DNA of 64,000 nucleotides from Parus major (taxonomy: Eukaryota; Chordata; Aves; Passeriformes; Paridae), in assembly GCF_001522545.3 (NCBI RefSeq), contig NC_031774.1, positions 26,173,824 to 26,237,823 of the forward strand. The letters are read 5' to 3'. The position numbers and the translations under genes are program-made. The notes under the pieces were generated by a model. That model worked only from the letters and a program-made list of their open reading frames with translations. It ran no database searches and was not told the DNA's origin. Below are positions 50,301 through 62,529 of this stretch, piece by piece; positions within the stretch are counted from its first letter, which is position 1, and each line of letters begins with the position of its first letter.

Positions 50301-53300
50301 GCTTCAGGAAGAATTGGCACACGAGGCCATTTATTTGGTATGGAAGAAAACCTCTCTCTTAGATTTGACTTTTGGCCATCTGTTATTCTTCTCACTGACC
50401 ACTATGTTCTAGTAAGTATTTCAGCAAAAGAGCTGTTGTACTCTATGCTGGTTTCCCAAGCTGCAGTGGGCATTTTTGTAATTCCTGAAGGAATTCCTAG
50501 ACTTGAATGCAGTTTACTTTTTCCAGATAAGACAGAAAAGACAGAAAAATGTTTCCAAAACATTTAAAGTTTCTCAAGTTGCACACTTGAACCACAAATG
50601 TGCAACAATAGTTTATACAAACAGCTCACGTCCTGGATTTAGTCCCAATTATCCAGTTTTGGGCATAAATATACACATATTTTGTGTAAGCAAAAAATTG
50701 AAAAGGAGCTACCGGAGACAGTAAAAAAAGGAAACATTAAACTGAAGAGAAATTCCCTGTGAACTGTTGCAATGTGTTTTCTGGAAAGAATGCTGCAAAT
50801 ATTCTGTCAGCTGCTGACATCATAACTAGCTCCGGTGGAGGGCAAAATCCGCATCAGCTTTAGTAAGTTCCAGGTCATATCCAGATGTGTTACAGCTCAG
50901 TACACACAAAGAAGGATGTCATGTCTTAGTAGTCTAGGTACACTTCTAGAACTACATAAGAAATTCCATATGACTGTAGTTCTTATTATAATTGGCTCAA
51001 AATTATTATCTTAGTTTTGTTAATCAGTCACGCATTCTACGCCGTGTCTTGAACTGCATTTCTCCTCAGAACAGTGCTCAGACAATGTTTTGCCTTGGAA
51101 GTGTAACTACACTTTTTCAATGGTTGTGTTTACAAACTGTTTTTTAAAGATTCAGGTCTATTATGTAAAATTCAAGTCAGTCCAATACAAATCCAAAAAC
51201 TTAGAAACCCCTAAGTTTCCTTTTTATTCTTCAGTTCAATGACATCAACAAGCTTTGAATATGTGTTTCAGATAGAATCTTTGTACCATTCTATTAGTGT
51301 CCATAAGGTGTGCTTCTAGGCACAGGACACACACTTCCAAGGCTGGCTTATAGTCAAAACTGTCTTTCCAGGCTCGAGTGCTCTTTGGACTGATCGTGCT
51401 GATTCAGATTACCTTGCTTGTTGTTTTCCGACACCTCCAGAAGCCAGCACTCAAAGGTATGATCTAATGCTTACCTTTTAGTAAATCTGTTTTCACCTAA
51501 ACTTTTTACTGTTGACCTGTGTGCTAACAGTAAGTAAGTAATTGTGCTGTTAATCACCATATGCCTTTTACATCTGCTACTGTGGGGTTTGATTGGTTTC
51601 TCAGAAGCTGCTGTTTTGCTTTTAAGGGAACCTGGAAAACCTCCAATATATCAAATAAAGTAAACTAGAAACTTGAGCAGGTATCTTTGTTTAAACAAAA
51701 ATTAAGTTTATTGAAGTCCAAGGTTTCATTTTAATTTTCTCACTGAAGAATCCAATATGTAGGGAAAGGAATGTTCTGTTTTGTATTAGTTCTGTATGTG
51801 TGCTTGTTTCACTACAGTTCACAGAATTCTCTCTTGCCTGAGTGGAGAAACAGACTTCCTTCTGCAAGGACAATATTTGTTAACTTTTTGTTAATATTTT
51901 GTTACCTTTTTAAGAACATGAACAGGATTGGGTCTTTCTCAAAATAATATTAAGGCCATTGCTATCATAACTTGATACTTTGTGATAGATCCAGTAAATG
52001 AAAATTATTACTATTAAGCTCATGGCATTTATCCTTTGAAAAATCATTTGAACCACACCTTACTAATGAGATTTTTCTGGAAGCCACCTCCCTTCCTATT
52101 CATGTCAGTGTTTGTCCCTTCCTTTATACTGCTAGTCATGTAGCATCCTGAGCTAACTACAGCAACTGCTTACATAAAAAAGGATCACATTTACAGTTGC
52201 CTTTATGGAACTCAGCAGCTAAATAGTGAAAAAAATGACTCTGTGGTCAGTTAGGTCCGTGTAGACCATGACAAATGTTTTGACAAATTAGTGAACAAAT
52301 TTGTTAGAGTTGTTGATTTCCAAAGATGAAGCTTGCCCTCTGGGGGTTAATTCTTTGTGAGAAGGCCACATAATAGGTGTAAGTCTATAAGCTAACTTTT
52401 TAGGAACGCTCTCTTGATCTGTGAATTGTCTGCTTCATTTCGAGAGTTAATACTGCTTTTTTCTGCTAACACCACACACTTGTCAGAATAATGTCGTTTT
52501 AATGCCTAGCCTTTATTTTTGCTTCAGTTGCAATCAGAGCTCACTAAAGTAGATTTAATAAAAGGAAATCAAATTAATCTAGTCCATGCTGACCCATCTT
52601 TCTGGGTTTGAAGGGTTACTGTTTTGATTCTCTTACTTTTCATTTAATACAAACTTTCTCCATGTTTTTCATTCTAGCTAACTTCATTTTCTGGGTATAG
52701 AATGGTTGTTCAGTATTATTTACATACAGTAAGTGTATTCCTTTAGAATGGCAGGTTCCTTTGCTGTTTTTAATATAGATTGTCCTAGTTATTGCTTCTT
52801 TATTTTCAGTTCTCACAGTAAGAGTAATGTGTTCCTCTGCGTTTTTCTGTAGACATACCAAATATTATTTTTATATTCCTTATTTAAAATAATGAGTAAA
52901 TACTGTGCAGATTGGTTTCAGAAAGACCAGTATTACACATACATATATATCAGGGGAGGTGTTGCAAACTGAATTGAGTGTATTTTTCTTAAATGTTGTC
53001 TCTGTTTAGAAAAGCCAGGATTACTTACTCTGACTTCGTATTCTCTTCATGTCTTCAGTAAAACAAACACCTTCTATTACTCAATTCTGTTTCTGAATTT
53101 ATACACCATTCTGGGTAAGTAGCCCACAATAGTGGAGGACATAAATTAGCATTTGAAAGCACACATTAGATCCTGATGAAAATTAAGAATTCTAACATCT
53201 TGGAGAATGGGACAAATCTACTTAAGTCACAAAGTCTATGTGGAATTTTAAAAGCTAATGTCCAAAGAGACTAAAGGTTTATTGGTAAGAGCCTAACTTA

Positions 53301-55227
53301 GAAGCCCTGAATTAATTAAGCACTTTGATTGTTCAATTACTCTGAAAGCAAACTGAGTATTTTTTAATTTAGTTTGGTTTTCACTTGTTTTTTGATTATT
53401 AGCATCAGAACTAACAATTTCAGCTTATTCTCCTCTGACAGCATGTAACTGAAATAGCTATTTTCTTATTAGTGTAGTATGCATAACACAGAGAAGCCTG
53501 CCTATTTTAATTTCTATGCTGAGCTAGAGGCTGGAATTGTTCGTGACCACATTTTTCATATATCTTAAATGTAATTCTGGGAAAAAGCTCCCCTTTGAAA
53601 TGATCCACCTTTTCACCTCTCTCATAAGGAAGACATTATACGTTGAAAATTGTCACAGAGATTAAATTAATTCAAAACTATTTTCACTGCATGCCACAAC
53701 CCCCTGTCATACTGTGGTATTTTCACACCAGACTGCAGTTTGCTGGTCATGAAAACATGAGGCTTATTACTATGGATAAGCAATAGGGAAGTCTCAGGGT
53801 ACAAAGGGCCATGTGGGAAAGGGCTGTGTCTCTTGTTGTGTTTCCTGAAGGTGATGTCTGGTTTCCTCTCTTGCAGGACCATGGTTTGTAGGTGAACTGA
53901 TAGATGGCCAAATGGGGGCCTGTTTTTCCTTTGGGGTTTTTGTTGGTGGTTCCTTCTTACAGGGCAGTATGACATTTGTGGTTGGGATTTTACAGGTGAG
54001 TATTTATAAAATAAAGGCTAAAACCCAGCTTTTTTTCCTCAGGGACTTTTTTCCTTTTTTTTTTTTTTTAAATAGTTTTACAAAGAAAGAAGTCTTGAAA
54101 GTAGAGAGATTAGTGACCATGCCTGACTACGAGAGGTCTTTCTTACCTTTCTGCAGATTTAAAGGGCAGAAAGGAAACAGGTTGTGCATTATTTTCACGT
54201 ACTTCTCTTTTTCTCTAATAAAAGCTTTGGACTCCCTGGATCTCTGGGTTAGAGGCTGTCTCTACAGGTTAACAACTCTAAATTTTTTATAAATTTTCTG
54301 GTTTTGCCCTTGGCCCACACACAGTGATTGCTAATGCACTAATGCAAAAAAACTGAGTGGCCAGGACAGCCTTTGCAGCCTTAATAACCCTTCAGATCAG
54401 TAGGTGTCACTCTCTAAGCACACATGAGTCCAGTTTTCCCAGGAATGGTCTCCCATTAATCTGAAAGACAAGGTGTCATTCCTTGGGATTTAAGATAGAG
54501 GACCAAACCAGCATTGCCTCCTTCTTCATGGTGTCTCCCTTGGACCAGTGTGACACTGCAGTGTGCTGGGTCAGAGCTACACTAACATACGGTCTGTCTG
54601 GTTTTGCCCTGCTAATTTTTTGCTAAGTGCAGCTCTCTGAATCTGTTCCAGGAAATGTCAGATGTGTGATACTGCAAGGCAATGGGCAGGAATGCTTGGC
54701 CAGGGACTCAGGCACAGGCAGTCACAGCTTTGTCAGCTGCAGAGCTGGGGAGGTGCATCCTGAGATTCTATCTCTGGGAAGTGTACTCAGCCCTCAGAAT
54801 GGGACAGCTTTATCTGTGCATATGTTTTGAAGCCTTCATAGATGTTATCCAGAACCCTTGGCTTGCTCATTGTCTTATTTTCCTTTGTTCTTCCTTTCAG
54901 ATGGTGTTTTTCAACCTGCCATTGATGGCCTATCTGTGCTGGTGCCTGTTGCTGCGATGCCAGGGCCACAGCTTCCGTTCCCACATCCATCACGTCCGAC
55001 GCCTCGTGGCTGTACTTGTTCACCTGGCAATGGCCCTGCTCCTGGCCTGGCAGGTCTATTCCTGCTATTTCCTGCAGAGAACATACGGCACCTTGGCGTT
55101 CTTCCTCTCCCCGATGAGAACGTGGCTGGTGGCACTGACCGCAGCTCTCATTTATAAAACCTGGACACTGAAATCATCAGAGCTCAGAACTTACATAACA
55201 GAGATAAAAAACTGTCAAAGCTCCTGA
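37886..55227 (+). CDS. TMEM62: TMEM62, transmembrane calcineurin-like phosphoesterase (complete, 14 exons)
   Basis: Exons: 37886-38047, 41939-42050, 42951-43088, 44083-44128, 45343-45481, 45682-45806, 45951-46073, 46926-47081, 48532-48691, 50298-50411, 51372-51456, 53010-53114, 53877-53995, 54901-55227. They total 1911 nt, or 636 residues and a stop; human TMEM62 is about 643. Phases match at every junction and all introns are GT-AG. The start is the first ATG with the hydrophobic N-terminus (GCGCAGG before ATG). Residues 1-20 form a signal anchor, 55-282 a metallophosphoesterase domain, 283-425 a beta-rich region, and 426-636 about six membrane helices. The substrate of TMEM62 is not established; hydrolysis of a phosphoester outside the cytosol is inference. 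Divergent from UBR1 as in human 15q15, which supports orthology. Confidence 0.97.
40268..40293. repeat. (AAAC)n simple repeat
   Basis: A short AAAC/AAAT microsatellite in TMEM62 intron 1. The rest of this 3.9-kb intron shows no exon or repeat family I can name. Confidence 0.75.
40911..40960. repeat. (TA)n/(TATG)n microsatellite
   Basis: Alternating TA units merge into GTAT units (ATATATATATATATGTATGT) in TMEM62 intron 1; likely length-variable. Confidence 0.9.
41939..46073 (+). CDS. TMEM62: TMEM62 exons 2-7: metallophosphoesterase catalytic domain
   Basis: The five classic blocks of calcineurin-like phosphoesterases occur in order: SDIH (D57, H59), GDLTD (G92-D96), GNHD (G135-D138), FGHYP (H223) and CGHLH (H250, H252). 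All metal-binding Asp, Asn and His positions are retained, so the domain should bind two metals and be catalytically competent. Splice sites cut inside two blocks: exon 2/3 within GD and exon 3/4 within GNHD. Sequons at N174 (NYS) and N217 (NHT) fit a lumenal or extracellular domain. Confidence 0.95.
46926..50411 (+). CDS. TMEM62: TMEM62 exons 8-10: domain after the phosphoesterase
   Basis: Residues 283-425, from [20 protein letters not shown] through [11 protein letters not shown] to ILLTDHYVL. The alternating pattern with [15 protein letters not shown] suggests a beta-sandwich, Ig-like module between the enzyme and the membrane region. That fold is inference from pattern only. Exon 10 ends CTA with donor GTAAGT. 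Confidence 0.93.
48121..48135. repeat. (GA)n microsatellite
   Basis: Seven and a half GA units in TMEM62 intron 8. Confidence 0.8.
48960..49865 (+). mobile_element. CR1 LINE, decayed ORF2 plus 3' region
   Basis: Lies in TMEM62 intron 9, same strand. The conceptual translation near 49045-49130 ([20 protein letters not shown]) matches the CR1 ORF2 region before the reverse transcriptase. Around 49360-49460, [12 protein letters not shown] and [12 protein letters not shown] segments match the start of the reverse transcriptase. The sequence then jumps to the region typical of the ORF2 C-terminus (AAGTTCATCAAGGAAAAGTG...CACACCTGGAACACTGTGCT). The central reverse transcriptase is missing, and stops and frameshifts show the element is dead. 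Confidence 0.85.
51372..55227 (+). CDS. TMEM62: TMEM62 exons 11-14: multi-pass membrane region and stop
   Basis: Hydrophobic segments that look like membrane helices include [15 protein letters not shown] (exon 11), [14 protein letters not shown] (exon 12), [14 protein letters not shown] and the run across the exon 13/14 join, [28 protein letters not shown] and [11 protein letters not shown] (exon 14). The last exon is clearly GC-richer than the flanking introns. Translation ends ...EIKNCQSS at TGA 55225-55227. Confidence 0.94.
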
Positions 55228-55365
55228 AGTACAATGTAAGTACTCCAAGTTCTATCTTAAAAACTGCCAAGAAACAAGATTATCTTTTTGTGATGCTGGA
55301 ATTCCATACATCCCAACCATTAGGTGGTAAGACCCAAAGCTGCACCTGCACTGCTACAGAACTGT

Positions 55366-55371
55366 ATTAAA
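55366..55371 (+). terminator. Candidate TMEM62 poly(A) signal (ATTAAA)
   Basis: ATTAAA lies 139 bp after the stop codon, the closest common signal variant. A canonical AATAAA at 56098-56103 is the alternative for a longer 3' UTR. Only transcript ends would decide. Confidence 0.4.
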
Positions 55372-57044
55372 TAGTAAATGTACAATATGTTATACATACT
55401 TTCCTTGTATTATACAACATACTGTATAATACATGTCATATAATACAGTTATGCATTATACATCAATACAGTAAACTGTGTACCAATCTCATCAATGAGG
55501 TTTTTTTACTGATAGATATGTCCAAATGGCTCACAAAGGGAAATATTTGCATATTACTACTGTGAATGGAAAAATACATTTAATTAATTAAATTCTTGAT
55601 TTTTATAATGTTGCGAAAAATGAGCATAGAACTTGATGAGCTTCTGGATTTGTGCTTAATTTGATTTTTATTTCAGGGCTGACATGTGTTTTTACAAGAC
55701 TAGACCAGATGCTTTTATGAAGTCATAGTGATTGCAAAGGTGCTGTGGTGGCCTTCACAGTCAGAGTCCTATGCCCATACATATTTTCAGTTCATAATGC
55801 TGTATACAAGCAGATTATAGGGTGCAAGGTGTGTCTATATATTTGTGTTCATGTTTACCTGAGCTATGGCCTATACCTCTTGCCCTGGGAGTGCTGACTA
55901 ACTAACAAGCTCGCTCTCTGGAACGAAGGAGTTTCATTTTCCACTTCTGAGGCTGCCAGTCCTCCCACCCCACAACTGGTGAAAGGACAGTGAATTATAA
56001 GTAGTGCTGGGGTTTTCAGCTTCAAAGCAAAGATAGAGACAATGTCCTCAGGATGGGAGAGACTAAAGGAATAATATGGTCTGATACCTATAAAAGGAAT
56101 AAAGTCTGTAATTTCTGTTTTTCTGGGTCTCAGCTACGTTTCTGGGTCTCAGCCAAATGTACCAAAGAGTGACCTAAGAAAACTAATTTCTTTGTTTTCA
56201 TATTTTTCTAAGTCCAAAAATGATAAAACAGTTAGTTACATTTATGAAGAATGCAATGATCCAGAGCCAAGAAAGCTGAGCTGCCTTGATCTGTAAAGAA
56301 CACTGCATTGCTTCACAAAAGACCAACTGCAAGTGGAACATTTAAAATACTTTAGGTGATTTTACAGTAACTTATTTATGGCTCCTCAAGAAAAAAAAGG
56401 ACTAATTTATTTATTGCCCCTTTGGAAAAACCAGCAGTGACTGTAGTAGAACACATAGGAAAATAAATTGGAAGAAAATATTGACTACAATAAGGACTTT
56501 TGTTATTTCTAACAGGCAACAGTTTTCCTATTCCTTAATTTCTGTTCTTCGATGATATAGGAAAATAGTTATATAATAATAATGTAATTTCTTCAATGCA
56601 ATAGGAATAAGAGAGAAAGAACACCCATTTACATGAGTTAAATGCACTGTTAAGAGATTAAAGAATGTAATTTGTTGCTACAAAAGTTTGATTTGCAAAG
56701 CTGTTAAAAAATCAGAGACGGGACAAAATGTATTTGTGAGATAAAATACTGAAAAATTGATAATAAAATCACATTTCACAATTAAATTACTTTTATGTGA
56801 TTAGACAGAAGAAGAAATGGCAATAAAATATTTTATATCTTTTGACTTGCTCCCATTGTTAAATATAATGTTACATGATACTTTTACCCTTAGGCTGGCC
56901 TCTCCAATATTCTCTGCACTGCACACCATTTGAACCCACTGATTGATTAAGCCCCCACATTGAGCATTTATGCATGGCTTATGTGGAGGCTGAATTTTTT
57001 TATTTTTTTTTTTAAAGAAGAAAGAGGAACAAAAGTGCACTTAC

Positions 57045-57380
57045 CAATCTAGAAAATCCTGGGGGTCCAGGAAAGCTGAGACACAATCTCCTTTGGCTTC
57101 CTCAAGTACCTCTCTGGGGCACTGCAGCACCCTGGCACTGGAAAGGATTCAGTGGGGTCCCCGATTAGGGGGTCGGTGCACACTGGAGACCTGTCCCATC
57201 TGACTCGCTGCTGCCAGGACAGCAGGACAATCCAGCTCTGTAGCTGTGTCACCAAAATTCCTGTTGCTATGGGTTCTCTCACAGGTGTGCAGGAAGGGAA
57301 GCCAATGGACACAGAGCTGAAAGGCCTATTTCCTGTGTGTGCAGAGCAGGTGCTGGGTGGTGGATCCACAGAGCCGGCAC
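57045..57380 (-). other. Candidate first exon of an unrecognised transcript
   Basis: On the minus strand, a region without AT-rich character runs from the expected start site (about 57375, 25-30 bp below the TATA box) to a strong donor, TTG|GTAAGTGC, at 57045/57044. One frame is open from the GTG at 57369 for 106 codons but has no ATG; the first ATG on this strand (near 57200) opens only a very short frame. It is therefore either a 5'-UTR exon, a long non-coding RNA exon, or an LTR remnant. I recognise no protein family in any frame. Confidence 0.4.
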
Positions 57381-57399
57381 ACTGCAGTGCCAGGACCTG

Positions 57400-57441
57400 C
57401 TTTTATATATCCCAACCCCTGGAACCTTTGCAATCATTGGC
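57400..57441 (-). promoter_or_regulatory. CCAAT plus TATA promoter, minus strand
   Basis: Minus strand reads AGCCAATGATTGCAAAG and, about 30 bp further on, GGGATATATAAAAGCAGG. The TATATAAAAG core (57400-57410) and the CCAAT (57436-57440) are near-consensus and correctly spaced. The ATTGCAAAG between them resembles a C/EBP site. TATA promoters mark regulated genes or LTRs. Confidence 0.55.
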
Positions 57442-58461
57442 TATACATTTTCTTGCCTTCATTTAAAGGCACATTACTCATTTATTTTGCCACCCATGCT
57501 CTAGGGGAAAGTGGCTGATGGGATTATATTTTACTATGCTAAAGGTTAGTACAAAAGTCAAGCAAATTTCTTCTTTGGTCTTATCAGGCAGTTGTTCCTG
57601 TGTTATCTCCTCATTTACTGGATTTATAGAGCTATCCTCCTCTGCTTCACACTTGTTTTGCAGATTTATGGAATCACCCTTTTCTCACTTCTCCTCACAG
57701 AAGCCTTGTTTCTTGGTTCCTGCTGGCTATCCTGCCAGATAAGGCAGATCTAGGAGAGACACAGAGAACAGGATCTGTTGCACATACAGCACTCCTATCA
57801 CTCTACCCAGACCAGAGTACTGTAGCAAAACTAAACTTCAGTACTTTTTATCTTACCACTTTGAATCTACACTTCTGGTTGCAAAATTCTGTGTTAGTGT
57901 GGCTAAAACATCGTGTCTCCTTTCTGCTTTTCTGTGCTTTTCCTAAAGAGTTCTGAGTTGTCTCACAAAGTATTTTCTCTATGATGTTTATTCCAGCTGC
58001 TGCTACCATTTCTAATTGTGGGATAATACCATCTGCCTTTAGTCTTCTTTTCTCCCCTGGTAGTCTATTTATGGATTATATAAACATTTCCCACTGTGAA
58101 GAGAAGCCAATTAAGAGAAAGGTAGTATAGCAAAAGAGAAGAGCAACGTTAGCAACAGGACTAAGTAATACTGCACATTCTTCCACAATCAATGCATTAA
58201 AGTATTGAATGAAGAGATTAAGCTATTTGAAAGGCATCTGCCTCAGGTCTCTTCACTTTTGTAACAACAGCAGTAAGAAACATTTATGTCTGGGCTGGAA
58301 AGGTCTTTTCATGATGTTGGTGACATTTGAATTGAAATCCTGACATTTAAGTGCACAGCTTAGCACTAAACACTAATAGGTGCTCTTATGAAAAACACCA
58401 TGTTTTTCTCATTGTCAATGAAGAAGTCAAAAAGGAGGACAAGAAACAAGATGAACTAAAG

Positions 58462-58522
58462 TGAAAACAAAAACCAAACCAAATCAAACAAAAAGCCCCA
58501 AAACAAACAAACAAACCAAAAA
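58462..58522. repeat. AAAC/AACC-rich low-complexity stretch
   Basis: Runs of CAAA and CCAAA units with no higher structure. Confidence 0.7.
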
Positions 58523-59689
58523 ATCAGGAAAGGGATGAAAATGGAAGAAAGCAGAAGGGAAGAAAATGAAACATAGGGCACACAATAACAATACTTCAAG
58601 GTACAAAGGGAGATGGGATGGAAACGGGAATGCAGAAGACTAATAAATAGAAAGCAGATTGTACCAAAGAAACCAAAAGTAAGAAAAAAAGGCATCTCTG
58701 CCGACTACTGTTTACATTTTATTACCCTTTGCAAATGCTTATTTATAAAGATTGTAGCTGAACTTCCTTACTGTGGTCATGATGTTACATGAAGCTAGAA
58801 ATGCATAAAAGTTCACAAAAAGCCCCTAGCAGCTATAGGGCAGTTTTGAAACCATAGCAATACAGACTGGAGTAGTGGAGCAGTGAAGAGTCCTCAGGAG
58901 TGAAATGCTATGTGAAGAGGCCAGAACAGAATACTGTAAATCCTTCTTTAGTTAACAAGCAATTTTTCAAAGAGGGTCAAGGAGAAACTGTAATAGAATA
59001 TAAGGTTAAATAGTAACTTGATAGCTGATAGAAGGAAAATGTAACTTAGAATTACCTTAGATTGCTGTAATACTCAGAAACATCCCTCCAGGAAAAATTG
59101 TCTGTGTAAATGATAATGAACTGGACCAAGATTTGTACATGTGCATTAGGAATTTTGTCACAGGCATCAGTGATGAAGCATGGGTGACTATTCGTCAGTG
59201 TCTGTATGACTCTTCCCTTGACACCTTTTTGTATAAAAGACTGTACTTGTTTCCTAGAAGTTGTGGCAGTGCTGTATAAGTTACAAGAGAAAAATTTGCT
59301 AGATTTTGCCAGAAAGTCAAGATGACCTAAAGAGATCAGTAGAGGAACAAAGAAACAAGGACCCCAGCCAATAGGTTCTATGGGGCCCATCTTAAATCAA
59401 GAAGGTAAACACGATGGTGAACTTCTTTGGCTCAGAAATGGTGTCCTTAGAGGAAAAGTAATTGTCAGTGAGAGATCATGACCATGTGTGGGAAATGGAA
59501 AAATGGAAAATTTCAAAGATGCTGAAGGGTTCAATCTGCAGCCTTCGAAAGAGCTTGGGTTAATGTAATGATAAAGGTATACAAACATTAAGTAGAAAAA
59601 TTATAAACTTATGTTCCTATAATTTTAAGTAAGAATATGCCTTATGAGTAAGTAGGAAATTATATTAAGTAAACTGGTGTGAGGTTTGA

Positions 59690-60070
59690 GCTGTGATAAT
59701 GACTTATAAAGACTTATAAAGTAGGCTAGGGATCTAGAAGCTATAATAGAGGTGTGTGTATGAGTACATGACCTGTCAGCTTATTGGCTAAGAGACAGAT
59801 GCAGTGAGGCAAAATTAAGCAAAGAGGATAGGTTATTAAATAGAAACAAATTTCTTGTCAACTGTCTACTGGACCAAAATGTTATATATTGCTGTGTGAA
59901 GAAGAAACCCATGACTACCTTGAGCTATGGCTGACTTATTGCTCCTCTCTAAATCTCATGCCTTTCAGACTGATATATTATCGGGGTTACTTGAGCAATA
60001 AATCATCTCAAATAGCAGGGTGGTCCCATCCCTCAGTTTTCATCTCGGCAACCACGGACTCAAGAACCCC
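59690..60070 (+). mobile_element. Possible solo LTR (unclassified)
   Basis: An inverted CCAAT (TTATTGGCTAAG) near 59780, a TATA-like TTATATATTG near 59881 and AATAAA at 59997-60002, followed by CATCTCGGCAACCACGG, give a promoter-to-poly(A) order like an endogenous retroviral LTR. A tandem GACTTATAAA pair sits at 59701-59720. Ends are approximate and no coding retroviral sequence was found nearby. Confidence 0.45.
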
Positions 60071-61759
60071 ACTGACTCAAAAGATGAGCAGTTACGCACA
60101 TGCAGACCTTATTAGCAAAGACAATGCCAGTCAATTACAAGTAAAAATGAATATCTATTAGATAGAGAGAGAGGGGCGAGTATGAAACTTATAAATATGC
60201 ACAAGTTCCAAGCCGGCTTTGTGGAATTACTACCTAGCATCCATCTCGGTGCAAACAGGAAATAAATCAAATATCTTGGCTCTGGGCCAGATACTCGTTT
60301 TGCACACCAGGTACTGAACATGTTTGAGGAACACCACCAGCTGTGTTGATAGAGATAAGAAACAGATGTATGGGTCTGGTTTTGGGGAAAGGAGAACAGT
60401 TTGACCTAAAAAAACATGGAATGCAACAAAGGGAAATTAAAACAATGACATGAAAGGGAAGAGACTGATTATGATGCTGGCATCTCAAGAGACAGAAATA
60501 ATTAACCATTTGCCCAGAGAGTTACAGGGAATCAGGAGGGGGCTATGAAACAAGGTCCTGCCTTATTGTTGTAAAGTGTTAAATATATAAAACATCTCTT
60601 AAGAAAGGATGGTCTTATATATTTTCAAGCCTAATCAACAAGAAATCCATAAAACAGATAGCAGCTAACAATCAAGCTCTAAGCCCAGGTGTTAGACAAC
60701 TTACTTGTTGGCCTCAAAGTTTAGGGCTTGATGTGCTTGATCTCAGGCACAGCAGGAGGTTAGCAAAGCCTGGGGAGAATGTACTACTGACAGAGGACAC
60801 AAAGAATGCAGAATTTACAGGCCACGGGGACATCTGGCAGAACTCTCCAAGATAAGGAAGAAACTAATAAAGACAACTCAGCAATTGCACTGAAATTGGC
60901 TGACTGGATAAAGGCAATTCTGACGTGGGGATATCACAAGCACTCAGGACTCAGGAAACCCACCAGCTCAAAAGAAGAGAAAGACTGAGCATGTGGGCTA
61001 ATTACCATGAGATTTGACCTCCAAAGCATACTGGATTTTTGTTACCAGTTGTCGTTGTCACCCTTTATTCAATGACACCTCTCACCATATATGACGGCTG
61101 AAGAGCCACACTATTACAATTACTAAGAAATTAGGACAATATGAAAAAGAAATCAGTATATTTTATAACTGATGGCACTTAATTTAAAGAATCTTCTCCC
61201 TTTGGCTTTTTATTCTTAAGAGGTGACATGAACCAGGATTCACAAGTAAAGGAATACTTCTGTGAAAATAGTAAATAAACACTGAGGATATCAGGGTGAG
61301 GTTTACTTTGACTGTCCCTATCTTTCTTCCTTAAAGCCATTTGACTAATGCTGCTAGAACCTGTATTGCCCTCCATAGCTTGCCTAACTACCAGAATGCT
61401 ACTGCAATCGAGCTGCCTTTATTATGGTAAGGAATCAGTATCTCAGCATGATCTCACTCTGAATCACCCCTCACATCACAGCTCTTAATAGACTCCTGAC
61501 TTGTGTGGATTACTAAGCAATTCCTATAAAATTAATAGTGCTGGGAATGTTATAATTTTATCATATTTTGTTCCAGTTGTGAAAAATAACTGTCTAGAGG
61601 ATGATTACTTCTGGAAGGTGTGTCAACTCATGGTGCCAAAGATGAGCTCACTCTGGAGTAGCCCTTCAGCAAATATTGTGATATTTACTCCCTCGAGATT
61701 TGAATCAAACTTTGCAGGTTTTTAGTTGTTAATCAATAGCAATAGCTAGGCAGTTATGA

Positions 61760-62225
61760 TTAAGCAATTGCACGGTGAAACTTGTAGTCATGGCTAATCC
61801 TTTGTTTTAAGGAAAAGGCAACACAATCCCAAAACAGCTGTCTGGATGAAAGCCTCTGGAGTGAAGTCAGCAGGACTGAGCTGTAAGGAGAAAGGTAATT
61901 TTGGCAGGGGAGATCACAACCCCCCAACCACCAAGTGAAAACAGATCCCCAAATGGAATGAGGGGGAAAGACGTGCACATTTGGGATAATTAGCATGGGA
62001 AACAAGAGATATAACTGGCAAATAAGGGTCTGAGTACTAATTAACGAAAAAGCCATATAAATTGTAAACAATAAATGCTTTTTGTTTGCCAAAATGTGTA
62101 AATAGTGTAAAGTTTTGATGATGATGGGCCAGACTTTTGTGGGTTGCCCCCTAATTTCCTAGTTTGCACAGAATACAATAAAGAAATAGAAATTCCTCAG
62201 CTTGGTGTATGAACTGCTGTCACAC
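61760..62225 (+). mobile_element. Possible LTR fragment (unclassified)
   Basis: Two AATAAA signals (62070-62075 and 62177-62182), a CATATAAATTG TATA-like site (about 62054) and a downstream TTCCTCAGCTTGGTGTATGA tail resemble the U3-R-U5 layout of an avian LTR. It lies only about 300 bp past the PTGR2 stop on the opposite strand. The family is not identified. Confidence 0.4.
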
Positions 62226-62389
62226 ACTAACCAGGTGATGAGCCTGTGCTTGGGACAACACAGGATGTTCTTTCAAACCACACCCATTAAATATTTGCAA
62301 GTGTAGGTGGCAACTGTCAAAATCATGTCAAGAACGTATTACTCATTTCGAGTATAAATGATTGCATTGCTGTTTCCAGTTCAATTTAA

Positions 62390-62448
62390 TTTATTAGCAT
62401 CCCAAAATCTCTGCTTTCAGTACATACAGAGCAACTTAATGGTTTATT
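62390..62448 (-). terminator. Candidate PTGR2 poly(A) signals
   Basis: Two minus-strand AATAAA signals, at 62443-62448 and 62390-62395, lie about 80 and 135 bp beyond the PTGR2 stop codon. Either would give a short 3' UTR. Confidence 0.5.
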
Positions 62449-62529
62449 TAAGAAATGGAAATTAGTATAAGTAAAAACTTGCCCACTGTTAGAGACAGAA
62501 TGCAATTATTTTTCTCGAACCAATGACTT

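Larger units (their letters stand above)
55372..62389. other. TMEM62-PTGR2 intergenic region
   Basis: About 7 kb between convergent genes. It holds the orphan minus-strand promoter and exon candidate at 57.0-57.4 kb, two LTR-like segments (59.7-60.1 and 61.8-62.2 kb), an AAAC/AACC-rich stretch (58462-58520) and otherwise AT-rich sequence. I looked for CCNDBP1 and EPB42, the human neighbours of TMEM62, and saw no matching exons. Confidence 0.6.

Noticed and set aside
54787..55157. Overlapping alternative frames in the last TMEM62 exon, both strands
   Set aside because: Shadows of a GC-rich coding exon; only the TMEM62 frame joins upstream exons in phase.
55228..62529. CCNDBP1 or EPB42 expected from human synteny
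   Set aside because: No frame resembles either protein on either strand, so they are not in this interval.
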